From contig NC_080046.1 in NCBI RefSeq assembly GCF_012489685.1, positions 43,983,176 through 44,047,175 on the forward strand: 64,000 nt of DNA, in the 5' to 3' direction. Below are positions 23,001-35,770 of this stretch, piece by piece. The stretch comes from Lotus japonicus. Lineage: Eukaryota > Streptophyta > Magnoliopsida > Fabales > Fabaceae. Position 1 is the stretch's first letter; each line of letters begins with the position of its first letter. The notes under the pieces were generated by a model that was not told the DNA's origin, made no database searches, and saw only the letters and a list, made by a program, of their open reading frames with translations. The position numbers and the translations under genes were made by a program.

Positions 23001-23389
23001 ATGGACAGCACAACAAATCGTCTAGATTTCGTCCAAGTGAGTTTCTGTATCTACCACTAGTTTTGATTTTCTCATTCAAATTGAAACGGTATGATTATCT
23101 GACTTATAGAAAATTGTTATGTGGCGGCTCCGGCTTCACCAAAAAGACGTTTGTTAGACAAATTTTCACTATAAGATAGCTGTTTATTAATTGATAATAA
23201 TTAAATGAAAAAATTGTAAAGTTAATAGTGATACTTAAATTGAAGAGGTAAAACGTTGCTCCTTTATTATGCTTGCAGAAAAAAGTGGCAATGGTCATGA
23301 AGAAGGCTAGTGCAAAGGGCCAGCTCATGATGATATTGGGTTTGTTGGCCCTGTTTATTTTCCTCTTTATCTTGGTGTTCTTCACCTAG
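20066..23389 (+). CDS. SYP61: Syntaxin of plants 61-type Qc-SNARE, complete gene
   Basis: Seven exons: 20066-20119, 20494-20604, 21512-21625, 21800-21990, 22681-22771, 22971-23036 and 23279-23389. All have GT/AG borders and correct phase, giving 245 residues, the same length as Arabidopsis SYP61. The N-terminus (MPSAQDPFYVVKAEI) begins the syntaxin-6-type three-helix domain, residues about 1-100, with WYGIDEVEIENRRRW inside. The SNARE helix covers about 160-217, including VGLTIHDELIAQ. A hydrophobic tail anchor fills residues about 225-245 (LGLLALFIFLFILVFF). The protein acts at the trans-Golgi network and early endosome with SYP4 and VTI partners in membrane fusion. Known Arabidopsis roles include osmotic and ABA responses and aquaporin traffic. 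Confidence 0.96.
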
Positions 23390-24479
23390 TCATGGAGACG
23401 AGGCCAGTCTCTGCGCTGTTTGTACATGGAAAAGGGATATCATTTTTTGTGGAGATGCACATGTCTTAGTTAAATGGAAGCCTTCTTGTTGTTGGTTTCT
23501 CTAGCCATAGGCAGTAGAAAATTCTGATTATGATGGAAAAAGGGGGAATGTACTTCCAGATTTATAGGATTTTGACTATGGACAAGGTGGATTTGCATAA
23601 ATGGTGTTAGTGGTATCGTTTTTTAAACCATTTTCTTCTGCATGTAATGTTTATTTTTCAGTTTATTATTCCTTTGTAAATATTTTGGCACATTTACTGA
23701 AACAACGAGACAGGACACAGGATAGTATACCAGTAGATTTATTGAACACTTTTTGAAATAATAATCTGATGACAAAACTAATGCTATGTATATCAGTTAC
23801 TTATTTCCTTTTATATATGTTATGACGTTTCTTCCAGGCACATGTGATATGTGTATTTTATTCTTATTGTATATAATTGCAGACCAAATAACACTTATTG
23901 GAGTTTATCAGCTTAACTAGCATATTTTGTAGTAGTAAAGCTTGTGCTCTTTGATTCGTAACCAAACGACTTTGAGTAACTATATATGCGCATTAAACAC
24001 TTCATTCGTTTTGATTTTTTCAAATGCTTTTCGTGGTACATAAAATCAATGTTTAAATATGTTTAGACCCGAACTTATATGGGTGGGTGAATCTAAGGTG
24101 GTTCCTGAAAGTTTTAGAAACTTTTGATCTTGCAATTTTTTGTTTGAAATAAGACCAATGACGTTATAATGCATATGTGACTTATTCACCGGGCATGTAA
24201 GTTGTCCATGTGAACTTTTCACATTTGTTATGGTCTCTCAAATTTCTTTCATCAAATTGCCATTCTCCCTTTTCCCATGTCCATGTCTCCCCCTCTCTCT
24301 TCCATACCAGCCACCCTTGACCTCCTCTTTCCCACCTCATTCCACCATTAATTTTGGCATCACAAAACCCTCACCCCTAATGGCCCCAACTAAATGAAAA
24401 AATGTGATCTTTACTAAACCCTAGTATTACTCAGGGGAGGATCCATCGTCTCTCGTTCTTCTCCTTTAAATACCAATTG
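23390..24479. other. 3' flank of SYP61 and spacer
   Basis: Contains the 3'UTR of SYP61 and AT-rich DNA. No ORF, tRNA head or transposon ends were recognised. Confidence 0.4.
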
Positions 24480-24806
24480 TCAAGTTAATGTATGAACTTG
24501 TTTCAAGAATCTAAAAAAAAGGAAGTTTGTATCGTATCGTTGAGTGCCCAAAGTACATCCAAAGGACATGGGTGAGCCTATGGCTTCCCCTTCCAACTTC
24601 AACAAACTCATTGAATCAGGGTGCAAATCTTTGCATAGATCATGAAAGTTATCACCACTGAGACCATGTTGATTCCACTTATGATCCACATGAGCAATGT
24701 TCCTAGCAAAGACAAGCAAAAATGGTGGCAGAGAACCTGATTCATAGATTCTCACTCTTTTCTGAAGCTCCATCCACTCATCAATCATGGTTGTGTAATC
24801 CCCTGC
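24480..24806 (-). pseudogene. GATL (galacturonosyltransferase-like, GT8) C-terminal fragment
   Basis: The minus-strand translation gives [41 protein letters not shown] and [10 protein letters not shown]. These match the end of GATL proteins, whose consensus runs [34 protein letters not shown] and LHPGPVSLLHWSG. The family synthesises cell-wall polysaccharides in the Golgi. Here the catalytic N-terminal part is missing, the HWSGKGKPW end is lost, and a stop lies just upstream of 24806. It is a transposed or residual scrap, not a gene. Confidence 0.75.
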
Positions 24807-26012
24807 TAACTAACGCTCTAAATCGTTGTGTTGAAATAGCAGTGCTCCCCGTTGGCAAATGTGAGTGAAAGAGAGAGGATTGTCTTATTATATTTATCAT
24901 ATTATTTAACAATCATATTATATTTTTTAAACAAAAATGGTAGGGCTTCAAGAGGAACATCTAGACATGTTCTAATTGCATACTCAGAATTTTCGGTAGG
25001 GAGGATTGTCTCCTCTTTTACCTTGTAGTAGAGTCTCGTAGAGGCTCACTCCAGTGGTATGTTGGAGCGTGATGAGATCTCCTTAAGTACGATGTGCTCC
25101 AACATGCGATTGCTATCGCAAGGAGATTCGGACCCACTCCGTTAGGGTGATGCTCAAACTCAAGTCTTGTTGGTCAGTTGTGTCAACTCATATCGGCATA
25201 AAACTTATTATATTCATTTCTTGTAAAAAGTTACTAGCATAATAAGTTGAGTATTTTCTCTCATACAAGTGGGTCAACTCTTCCGACATAAACTTTTCCC
25301 CACACAAGACCTTAACCACATATCTTGTTTAAGGACAATTAAGCATGTCTCGTTGAAGATTTTTTAAATTTACTTCTATTTTTAGAAAGCAAAACAATTG
25401 GATTACTTACACGCATAAAAGAAAAATGTATTTTATAAATGTTAAAATTAGTGGAAAAAATATAACCACCTTGAAAATTAGTGTTTTTTAAAATAATAGA
25501 TACCATGGATTTTTTATTTGATCCCAAATTATTTTTAAACTCTTACTATTACTCATGGTTAGTAAATATATATATCTTTTACCACTATTAAACAAATAGT
25601 ATAAAATAACATTTGTTTTACGGGATTAGTATAAAATAACATTAGACTTTGTACTTTTTATAAATAATTGAAATCTCACTTGTTCATTATAATCAATCTA
25701 GAAACTCATATTAATAATGAATTAAAGGATCTATTCTACTATAGAGGTGGTTATTGGGTAGACCAAAGTAAAAGTATTTTGATCCACCACTGCACTCAAA
25801 GGTATTTTGCACTGTAAATGATTTTTATTAGAGTAAATTACATTTCACCTATTATTGAAGTTTCTCTATATTACCCTAAACTCCAAACTTACTTAAATAT
25901 TACACTCTACTTCATTTTTTATTATATCAACCAAATTGATTTAGAAGAGGTTTCATTAGCCGTAGTTTCTTTGATTGATGCAGATGTAATGAACTCTTTG
26001 CCTTCTGACCAT
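24807..26012. other. AT-rich spacer
   Basis: No gene seen. The segment 25020-25290 has moderate complexity (GGAGCGTGATGAGATCTCC and similar) and may be an old repeat, but no ends were found. Confidence 0.35.
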
Positions 26013-27060
26013 TAATATATTGAGTAAAATACACTCACCCCCCTCAAGGTTTGCCAGAATGACACTCCACCCCATTCTTTTTTTAAATCTACACTCCACC
26101 CCATTTTTTATAAAGGCAAAATTTAGTGACGAAAACAAATTCGTCACTAATAAAAAATAATTACTAATTAGTTAAAATTTAAATAAGTTTAATGCATATA
26201 CACTATCATACATTAATTTATGAAAATAATTTTACTGAATTAAATTTAAAAAAACAATCCACTCTGTCTGTTAAGTCCACGTCCCATCTGTCTCCAAATC
26301 ATATTTCTCACCACAAACGGTCACCACCAAGCCTTTGCTCCCTTTAACACGACGGCCACTGTCCCAGAATGTGAAACCCCATGGCACCACCATGCATCAA
26401 AGTTTTGTTGCGACCTGAACCACAGAACATGAATCGCACATTCCCAAAGCTATATGTTCAACTACTTCTTGTGAACTTCACCCCCTTTAAGTTGCAAGCG
26501 AACGCTCTGTTGGTTTAAGATGTCGTTGGATTTTGTTAAAAAAGGTGCTCCACCGCATCGTTGGGTTCTAATAACCTCCGATCCACTTCATATTTCTTAA
26601 TTTTGTTTCTCTATTTTCTTCACCCATTTGTCTTGCTTTTTGGGTCTACAATCCAATTTTCAAAATTTGAGGTATAAAGAGATTATTTTGATTAAAATTG
26701 AATTATTACCAAATATGAAAACACAAGCATGTTTCCCTATGTTCGAGATATGGTTTGTAAACCGGTCGGGTGTGCTATTGCAGAATTTGCATTTTGAATT
26801 TATGGAGGAAGACCGCGATTGAGAGAATGAGGAGGACTGTGATGTTTTCATTTTTAAATTTATTGGATTATATTGAAAATATTTTTTGAAATAATTGATT
26901 AACAATTTAAATAATAACTAATTATTAATGAAGAATATTTTTCGTCACTAAATTTGCATCTATATAAAATGGGGTGGGGTGTAGATTTTAGACAAGAATG
27001 GGGTGGAATGTAATTCTAACAAACCTTGAGAGGGATGAGTGTACTTTACTCTAATATATT
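26013..27060. mobile_element. Non-autonomous MULE-type element with 9-bp target duplication
   Basis: The element spans 26022-27051 (1,030 bp). Its left end GAGTAAAATACACTCACCC mirrors the right end (reverse complement GAGTAAAGTACACTCATCC). The inverted repeat extends inward about 150 bp with imperfections, including AGTGACGAAAA and TTCGTCACTAA blocks. Perfect TAATATATT duplications lie at 26013-26021 and 27052-27060. No transposase is present; the internal 700 bp holds no recognisable gene fragment. Confidence 0.88.
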
Positions 27061-27124
27061 TGATGTGGAATTTCAAAAAAAAAAAACAAATTGAATTAGA
27101 AATGTGAGATCAATGATTTTTTGT

Positions 27125-27248
27125 CTATTTTTTTTATATCAGAAAAATAAATTGCACATTCCAATTTTCAAGGATGGATCCCGGGACATTCTCACCCAAC
27201 CCATATGTATCATAACTCTTACCACTTGAGATATTATTCAAGGACATT
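27125..27248 (-). mobile_element. Decayed tRNA-derived SINE
   Basis: On the minus strand a box A (CTCAAGTGGTAAGAG) is preceded by TGTCCTTGAA and followed by GGGTTGGGTGAG, then a weak box B, then GTGCAATTTATTTTTCTGAT and an A-rich tail. It shares this tail with the two copies near 36.2 kb, so they belong to one family. Confidence 0.7.
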
Positions 27249-27544
27249 TAATTGTTCTATTTAACACAATATTGAAATCTAATTGGTTGAAAATGTAAAT
27301 TTTTTTTGGTGACTATAATGTATATATTTATATTATACTAAAAATGATTTTTTAAAAGGAATTGTTAAAAGTTAGAATATTTTCGTGAAAAAATGCAAGA
27401 AAAAGGAGGGAATTTTCTCCTACCCAACAAAACAAATAGATGCTTGATTTTGAAATTCATTCATGGATGATTGATTTGGTGGTTTGAGTTTTGAGTGAGA
27501 ATTGAGAGATCTTCCTTCAACTTGCTACGACGCCGTTTCCGTCA

Positions 27545-27674
27545 ATGGTGAAGGGGCTGCACAGCCAGAACCTCCCCGCCGATGTGGCGCAGGTCGTCGA
27601 TCAGCTCGAGCGCCACTGCTTGGCTCCCGATGGATCTCTCATGTCCAAACCTCTCTACAACGATCTCCAACTCG

Positions 27675-27726
<52 letters not shown>

Positions 27727-30700
27727 GATTCATTGAGTGTTTTGTGAAATTTCATTTCCCTTCAGAATTGGAAAATGGGTGCTCCATTTTCTCCCAAAAA
27801 ATTCAAACTTTTTTCGACCCATTTTGTCAAATGTCCAGAAAGTTGAGTAAAATCTATCTGGGTATTGATTTTCTGTGTTACTTTGCAGGCCAGAGAGGAA
27901 ATGTGCAGGGAAAGATTGCGTTACCTGGAAGCCATGGTAAGGACTTATCAAAGATAAGTTCAAGTGTTCATAAAAATAGGGATTTTGTTTAATTTTTACA
28001 ATGCTTTGTGATGATTGGATCGAAAATTGTGATTCGTGACTAAATATTTGGTTTTTGGTATTGGTGGAATGAGTTGGTTAGGTTCTAATTTGGTGTGTTG
28101 GTTGCTTGCAGGCTATATATTCTGAGGCTATTGCAATGGTGGAAGAGTATCAGCAAGCCATTTCCATGTCTAGCCTTGGTGGAATTAGAGATACCGGCGG
28201 TCTTTATCCACAGCTTGGGTTGAGGAACTCTCCTCAGGTTTTGAATTATTATTACTGGAAAGCTAGTTTGATATAGAAACAAATATGAGACCTATGTGAA
28301 AATGCTGTTGATTTTGGTATTAGGAAATTTTAATTATGAACATGGAGAGAACGACAGGATTCATTACCAAATACTCTTTGTTGGGATTGTGTGTTATATG
28401 GTTCATCTCCTTTTCCTTCATACGTTAAATGATAGGTTTCAGGGCGGGAAGTGATTTTCAAACAGCATAATAGTTAGGGTAGTGTGGATTTTAATGTAGG
28501 TGTTGCAAAATTGAGAAACTGAAAGATTAATCTATTGAGAACCTCATGAAATTATGTTGGCTCTAGTCAAGCCAGAGATTCTTGGAGATAGGTGCAAGAA
28601 GGTAGTATAAACTCAAATTCTCTAAACTGAACTTGGGGGATTCGGATTCCAGAACAAATGATGCCTATTGATCCTGCAGGCTATGCTGCATATGTATGGT
28701 CCCTGTTCAACAATCTTCAGAAGATAGTTATTTAGTGCTCCATGGGATCTTAGAAGTTAGGAGTTGGGGCATACACATTACCTCTTCCTCAGTTCCTCTT
28801 GACAATTTTGACTTGACTAAGTTTGTTTCAAATACTTTAAGAGTCTAATATGTTGACTAGGTTATATTCCGTAAATGTGAAGGCTAGGTCTGTCCTTCTG
28901 CTTGCAGAAACTATTCATGATTTATAGGAGAGGATTTTACAAATAACAAGGAAAGTTTCTTGCATGTTTACATTGCTTGATAATGTTAAAGGTCATTGAC
29001 TGCCTTAGAGGTAGAGAAGACTGGACTTATTTCTTATAGAAATACATATATTATTGCCTGCTATGTTTTTTTTCAATTCTTGATATTTCAAGCTTTCATT
29101 ATTTATGGATTGTGCATTATGTGCTTTTATACTTTTTTGGGCCCACTGATCTACATTGATTTAAACCAAATCTACATGTCTATATATTGTCAGGTTTACC
29201 AAACTTTAGAGCATCAAATGGTTGTGGCTGAGGCAGCTCAACGATTGAGACTACCCCTTATTTCTAAAGATGGAGAAGTTCATGATGAAGATATTGAAAA
29301 ACTGAGTGTAGTGTCTCGAAGCTCCCTTGACAGCACTAGCACCAGTGCTATGATCAACTCAAGCATGAATTCTTCTAATTATACCACTCCAAATAGCTCT
29401 GTTAGTGGGGCTAATTCATCTCTTGCTGCTATGGATCCAGTGGAACCTGGAGTGGGTGGAGTTCCCAGTCGTTTTCTTGGAATTACACCTTCTTATTTGT
29501 GGCAAACTCAGCATCAACAAACACCATTATCTGTGGTAAGATATGTAACAATATATTCCAGTCAGCTTCCAAGTATTCTCTTTCTATGATATGTTTTATT
29601 TTGAAGTGATTAGCTTGGTTATGTTTTTCATTATTGACACAAGCGACATCTTTAGGATATGACAGAGTATCGGATGTCTCTCTCGCGTGAGGTAGAGGCC
29701 CGCTTGAAAATGAAATGTGATATGTTATTAGAAGCCTTTATATTGGATGACAGCGGTAAGTGTGAATTGCGTATTACTGATCTAATGTGGGGATGTGATG
29801 GTGAATTGATGATTTCTACAGTCTATCATTTTGTTTTTATCTGCTTGATGATTTCTTCTTTCCTGATTCAGACTCTTCATCTGGAAGTCAAAGTTCAAGT
29901 TCTCGGCTTCCGGAAAGGTTTGTGCTCATTCATGTAGTCAAATCCTTTTAATATTTAGAAAACTCTTATTCACTTCTGAGTTTTAGTATGAAGAATCCTC
30001 AATTATTATTATTATTTTACTGGATATAGGGATATAAGTATACAACCTAGGGATTCTACATTAGAATTGCATATATTTAAGGGCATAAATGGCTACTGCC
30101 CAGTTTCCTTTTTTTTCCTTCAGAGTTGAGACATGTTAGTCTCTCTGTATAGATAGTCAACTCTGGTTTATTGACCCACAAAATCATGTCTATAATTTTG
30201 TGAAAATTGTTGGATGAGGTCATATCTATCTGTACGATTTAGATTATAGTATTGATGGAGATGACCAAGGCAACTGATATGACTACTAGGCTCAAGGTTT
30301 GCTTTTAATTTTGGTGAGCTATGTGGGATTTCTGGTTTCTTTAGCTCCACAAGATGTAGAGTTTTTCTTTAAAAAATAATCTGTTTCAGTTTGGATTTTA
30401 GGTGAGGATCTAGCTTATATTCTCTTGCTTTTGTCTTATGCCAACAACAGATATTTGAGCTGGGAAAGGTCTTTTTCTGTATGAAGTAGACAGCATAGCA
30501 CTAATGTATACAGTGCATACTTCAGTATTTAAGTTCCATATTGGACATATATCTGTTGACTAAAGTTTCTTACTCTTCATATCTGTTATTTTTATTAGGG
30601 TGAAGTTGTTGATTGAGGAGATTGAAAGAGAAGAAGCAGCACTGCGGGATGACCTTTATTCTGCTGATAGGAAATTTGCTGAATATTATAATGTATGTGC

Positions 30701-33700
30701 ATAAGCATTCAGTACAAGAACCATCTTTCTTGATGTCACGAGCAATTTCAAAGCTCCCACTCTGAATTTGACTGTGATAGACAGAAAAAGAGTGTGTGCC
30801 TGTGTTTTGTCATGCATTACAAGTTATGTTTCTATTTTGGCCACATACTCTTGGTGGCATGTAGATGTAGTTACTGAATGCCATTATTCTTCTTTAGGTC
30901 TTGGAGCAGATACTAGGGGTGCTCATTAAACTTGTCAAAGATTTGAAGTTGGAGCATCAACATAAATATGTGAGTATTTATTATTCAATAAATTCTACTA
31001 TTTTGATAGCAAATGGCATATCTTGAATTCCAATTTATTTGTAGGATGAGCTGCAGAAGACATGGCTCTGTAAACGATGTGCGACCATGAGTGCAAAATT
31101 GAGGTTTGTCTGCTATCTCTTACTTTCATTGTTCTTCATTCTTCAATATTAAAATACTGTCACGGGTTTTGAACTTTGAAATAATGAGATAGTAATAGAA
31201 AATTCCAGAAGAGATTCTTTTGACAAAAGGATAGCTTTTGCTTTCCTTTTTTTCAGTGTCTGTTTAACATTCCAATGGATGTTATCTTTTACAACAGTTG
31301 GATACAAAACATTTTCTCTACTCAAGGGTTAAGATAATAGAAAATAAGTTAATTTTATAGTATTGTAAATTTGTAACATCTAGACAATGTAAGGTTTGTC
31401 TAATTTACAAAAAGGCAAAGTGATTTTGGTTCTAAACTTTATACTTCTTTTGTGTTTAAGTGATTTGAGCATATTTTGTTGTGTCGCATATGCTTCTGTG
31501 GTTCTAGGTTTATGTAAATTTCTTATTCAACAGCTTTCTAAATTATACACGATTTAAAAAACTTACAAAGCTCTATATACTAACTTGAATAGTATACATG
31601 CACATTGGTAATTAATTAACTTTGAGAAGATTACATGTATAATGGGAAACCTGAATGAAACATCGAACAAACATAAAATATTTTGAGTTCTTAAACCAAT
31701 ATTAGAACATATTTTCTATTTTTTTCTTATTCTAATAGTATCTCAGTTAACTTGTTTTGTCACTTCAGTTAAAATGCAAAATCTAAGATTAATGGGTTCT
31801 CGTAATATGGTTTCAGTATTTTATCCGCTGATAATTCTTAAAACTTTGCTGAAATATATGTTGCTTAATTCTAAATCAAATTTGAATTGGTTGTTGAGCT
31901 GGATGATAGCAGTATATTATAATTAGCTGTTTTGAGTGGTTATAGTTTAATGAGGACAAAAGGAAAAAAGTGGCAAAAGAATTGGATGGATTGAGTTGTA
32001 GTTAGAAGGGGGTTCAATCTGAACTTCAAGGCATAATTCTTCTGTTTAACTCCTTATTTTTTTGTCTGTCAGTTTAACTGTTTTCCATTTCATATATGAA
32101 TTACAACTTTTGTTGATGTACCTCTCCACCTTGAAACAAAGGGAAGCATGATTTGTCTATTTAGCCAAAATGGTAGTCAGAGTATTAGTCCAATGTTGGC
32201 TGGTTTACTTCATACGTAGTTAACATATTTATTTTCTATTATATTAGCAGCAATTTGTTAATTTTGCAAGTTTCTGTTGTCTTATTACTGTATTATCCAC
32301 AATTGCATGTCAGGGTTCTACAACATGTTCTCCTGCTTGAAACTTACACAAAGGACTCTATACCTGCCCTTCATAAGATAAGGTATGAATGATGAAACCT
32401 CTGTAAGGCTGTTAACAATTCCTGATCTAGTGTTAATCAACCGTTTTTCCTTCTAACTTTAGGAAGTATCTCGTTGAGGCTACTGAAGAAGCTTCTATTG
32501 CATACAATAAAGCGGTATGTTTCTTTTATATTTCCACATTCATGTTTTAGCATTGGGTAATCTGGTGGTCATTTAGAATTTTGGATGACATATGCCAGGA
32601 ATTGGTCTTTTCACATTTAGAAATGTGAATGTAGTGAGACACGAAGTTACTTTGTGAAATTAGCTCAGAACATGTCATCACTGTTGAGACTTGAGATCAT
32701 CTTGCCATTTGTTATGCATGGAAGATAATGGATTGTTACTTGTTTGGCAAGGTCATTTTTGTTTCTAGATGTTCCACCTCAATAGATATAAATGGGCCAA
32801 GAACTTTTAATGAGCTCATAGTAGCTCATCTATTCAAATTCAAATCTATATGCACCTTATTGAGTGTTATTGGGAAGCATGACAATCAATTTCGAACTCG
32901 TGGGTAGCCAAACCAACCTCGACCTGAATTCAACAAGGGAAATACACTTTGACTGGGTTTAGGGAAAACTCAAAACACAACCCAATTTATAAAACCCTTT
33001 GGCTGGGTCAAATTGTGAAGTAGTACTATCATCTGCATCATAAAAATGCGAAATTGCTGGTGCAGAAGAGTAAGAAAATTCTAGCGGGTGTTAATGCTGC
33101 ATATTGGATTATAACGTCCGTGCCAATTGCCAAGGGTTGACAGTCAATGTCTTATCCAATACTAAAAACAGTTATCAAATCTTTGTTCTGGCTTTGTAAT
33201 GATTTCAGAATAGTGTCTTGGTTAGTGGTCACATAGAGCCATCTAGTATCAACGTCATGATTACTATCATTGTGGTTGTCGTTTTCTCCATTATTTGATC
33301 ACTGTTTGTTATTTTTTCACCCTTGTACCAGGTTACTCGCCTGCGTGAGTACCAGGGTGTTGATCCTCACTTCGACAACATTGCAAGGCAGTACCATGAC
33401 ATTGTAAAGGTGATACTTATTTTGCTAAAATATATACTTAAATGCAAACTAACTACTATATGATAGATATTAGATATATCAATCAAATTCCATTCAATTC
33501 TGAAAACATTTTTGGTTTGCATTGAAACTTGAAACTTTCCTTATTCGGGATGATAATACTGGTGAAGTAAGAAATTTGAGGATGCAATGGATGAAAACAA
33601 CACATATAGTTGATTGAATCAAATTGGAACTATTTGAACTTCAGGGTTAAAGCACAGTTCTACTTCTATCATTTCAATTGCCTCAGTTTATCTTTTTCAA

Positions 33701-33805
33701 ATTCATTACGTTGATGATATTGTGCAGAAATTGGAGAACATGCAGTGGACAATCCACCAAGTTGAAATGGACCTGAAACGCTTGCCAGATAACCCCAGCA
33801 CATAG
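27545..33805 (+). CDS. AUG4: AUGMIN subunit 4, complete gene
   Basis: Thirteen exons: 27545-27673, 27889-27936, 28112-28237, 29194-29535, 29656-29755, 29872-29917, 30599-30692, 30898-30969, 31045-31103, 32314-32382, 32463-32514, 33332-33409 and 33728-33805. All are in phase, giving 430 residues. Diagnostic segments are DVAQVVDQLERHCLAPDGS at the N-terminus, GGLYPQLGLRNSPQVYQTL, RFLGITPSYLWQTQ, KFAEYYNVLEQILGVLIK and NMQWTIHQVEMDLK near the C-terminus. Much of the chain is predicted coiled coil. It is a HAUS1-like subunit name in animals but AUG4 in plants; the eight-subunit augmin complex recruits gamma-tubulin to existing microtubules for branching nucleation in spindle, phragmoplast and cortical arrays. 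Residues about 135-175 form a serine/asparagine-rich linker. Intron 1 begins with a long CT microsatellite right after the GT donor. Confidence 0.96.
27677..27720 (+). repeat. (TC)n microsatellite at the AUG4 intron 1 donor
   Basis: About 21 TC units start three bases after the donor GTATC. Length variation here could influence splicing, but nothing in the sequence shows that it does. Confidence 0.9.
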
Positions 33806-34235
33806 AAACTTCATGTTTAGTCCCCTTAACACGGATGTAAATGGTATTAAAGATATCCCCCTCCCTTAACTCTGCATTCATCTAGTCACTCATGATTAAT
33901 GTAATCTTTAATTTGTGTGCTTGTTTAATTATTTGGACTACCCTTTTGTTGGGTTCCTTCAATATGAAGTGCAGGGTGATAGATAGCATTTACCTGCTGG
34001 AGGGGGACAGAAAAAGAAATCATGCTGTTACTGCTTGTTTGTGATGATGTGAGATTTCAGTCTTAGGATTTTGGAGATTTTGGTGTTCATATGTTTTCAA
34101 GGCTATAGCATAGTTGCTCAATAGTATTTGTTTATTTATTTTTTAAGATGAGTAATTTACAGTTTACAGAACATTGTGACAGAATTCAGTTGTGTTTTAT
34201 CAAGGTTTAAGAGTAGTTCTTTTCTTGTGGCTTTC
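33806..34235 (+). other. AUG4 3'UTR and downstream flank
   Basis: No coding sequence. Probable 3'UTR, then AT-rich DNA up to the hAT-like element. Confidence 0.4.
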
Positions 34236-35041
34236 ATGTTATCCAGTGTTATCAAATAGCGGCTATAGCGGCCGCGACCCGCTATAGCGTAGCGGATTTT
34301 AGGGCCACCGCAATCGCTACACCGCGACATAGCGGCCACCGCGAGAAACGCAATTGCGGCCGTGACGGCCGTAGCGGTGCTGGAAGCTAAACGGAAATAG
34401 CGGATTTTGAGGAATACTGCACGTTTTTTTTTTTATTTTTTAGGGTTTTTAAATATGATAATTCTTGACTAGTGGGCCACCAACTGCCCAATTAACTCCC
34501 CATTAATTCGTTTTTGTTGCATTTCCTTTTTCTGTTTCACTGCTTTACTGCCCAATTAACTCCCCATTAATTATTTTTTTCTATATTTACGCTTCATCAT
34601 GAAGAATCACGGCAGAATTGAAAAGGTTTCCAAAATCCTAATTCTCCTTCTCTCATCCTCCTTCTACAAGCCCAATTAACTCCCCATTAATTCGTTTTTG
34701 TTGCATTTCCTTTTTCTGTTTCACTGTTTTATGACTTGTGTTTGGTTTATGTTGTTTTAAGTCTTTTGACATTTGTTTTGAGCTGGTGGCAGCCTTTAAT
34801 AATTAAATTTTGGTTGTTAAAAATGATGATTTTATGCAGTTTTTATTGTTATGTGATAAGCTGTTGTTTTTTATGCACTGACGTATGGTTCGGTCACTGC
34901 TGTTTTTTTATAATATTTTACTTATTTTAACCGCTATGTGGTTATCGCTATTTGCCCGCGATGCTATCCGCTAAACGCAATAGCGGATTTTAGCCTCGCC
35001 GCGATTTTTCGCGATCGCGATTTGACAACACTGATGTTATC
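34236..35041. mobile_element. Non-autonomous hAT-type element with 8-bp target duplication
   Basis: The element spans 34244-35033 (790 bp). It begins CAGTGTTATCAAATAGCGG and its reversed right end reads CAGTGTTGTCAAATCGCGA. Perfect ATGTTATC copies lie at 34236-34243 and 35034-35041, the size made by hAT transposases. Both subterminal regions are packed with short TAGCGG/CCGCTA repeats, the usual transposase-binding layout. Inside, GCCCAATTAACTCCCCATTA occurs three times. No transposase is present. Confidence 0.88.
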
Positions 35042-35380
35042 TAACTATGAGTGTGGCGTGGTGGTCGCTCACATCATTACTTAACCATAGGGTCAGGTGT
35101 TTGATCATTGTCTATGAAAATAAAACATATTTCGTGTCTATTCGTTTACTATTTAGTGTGAGCACCGTAACGAGGGGATTAGTTCCTACTGTTAATGGAT
35201 AGATACAGAAAAGTGGTTCTTTTGCTATGTGATAATGGGGAACAGTATTCATCTATATCCATCAAGAATCATATGTGGTGACATAATTATAATTATTTTG
35301 ATTCCTAAAAAGTTTAATCAGTCACTTTAATTTTCTAAAGATAAAAAATGTAATTTTGACATAGAAAAGGATATTAAATT

Positions 35381-35770
35381 GAGTTTAATTTTGATGCACC
35401 GACGGTGTAAAGTTTTTTTACACCGTCAACCAATCAGATTTCAAGGATGTGAGAAAATCTCTCTTTTCATTTAATTTCATTAATTGACGTGGCACATCCT
35501 TGAAATCTGATTGGTTGACGGTGTAAAGAAACTTTACACCGTCGGTGCATCAAACTTTTTCTCTATAGTCGTTTCAAAAAGAGTTTAATTTTGATGCACC
35601 GACGGTGTAAAGTTTTTTTACACTTTACACCGTCAACCAATCAGATTTCAAGGATGTGACATGTCAATTAATGAAATTAAATAAAAAGAGAAATTTTCTC
35701 ACATCCTTAAAATCTGATTGGTTGACGGTGTAAAAAAACTTTACACCGTCGGTGCATCAAACTTTTTCTT
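35381..35770. mobile_element. Head-to-head pair of foldback MITEs
   Basis: Two copies, 35381-35562 and 35581-35770, each begin AGTTTAATTTTGATGCACC and end in the reverse complement. Each is itself an almost complete hairpin built on CGACGGTGTAAAG and CAACCAATCAGATTTCAAGG. The asymmetric centres (TGAGAAAATCTCTC versus GAGAAATTTTCTCA) show that the second copy is inverted relative to the first. No coding capacity. Confidence 0.85.

Noticed and set aside
28996..29589. A 197-codon gene at 28996-29589
   Set aside because: It is AUG4 exon 4 extended into both flanking introns.
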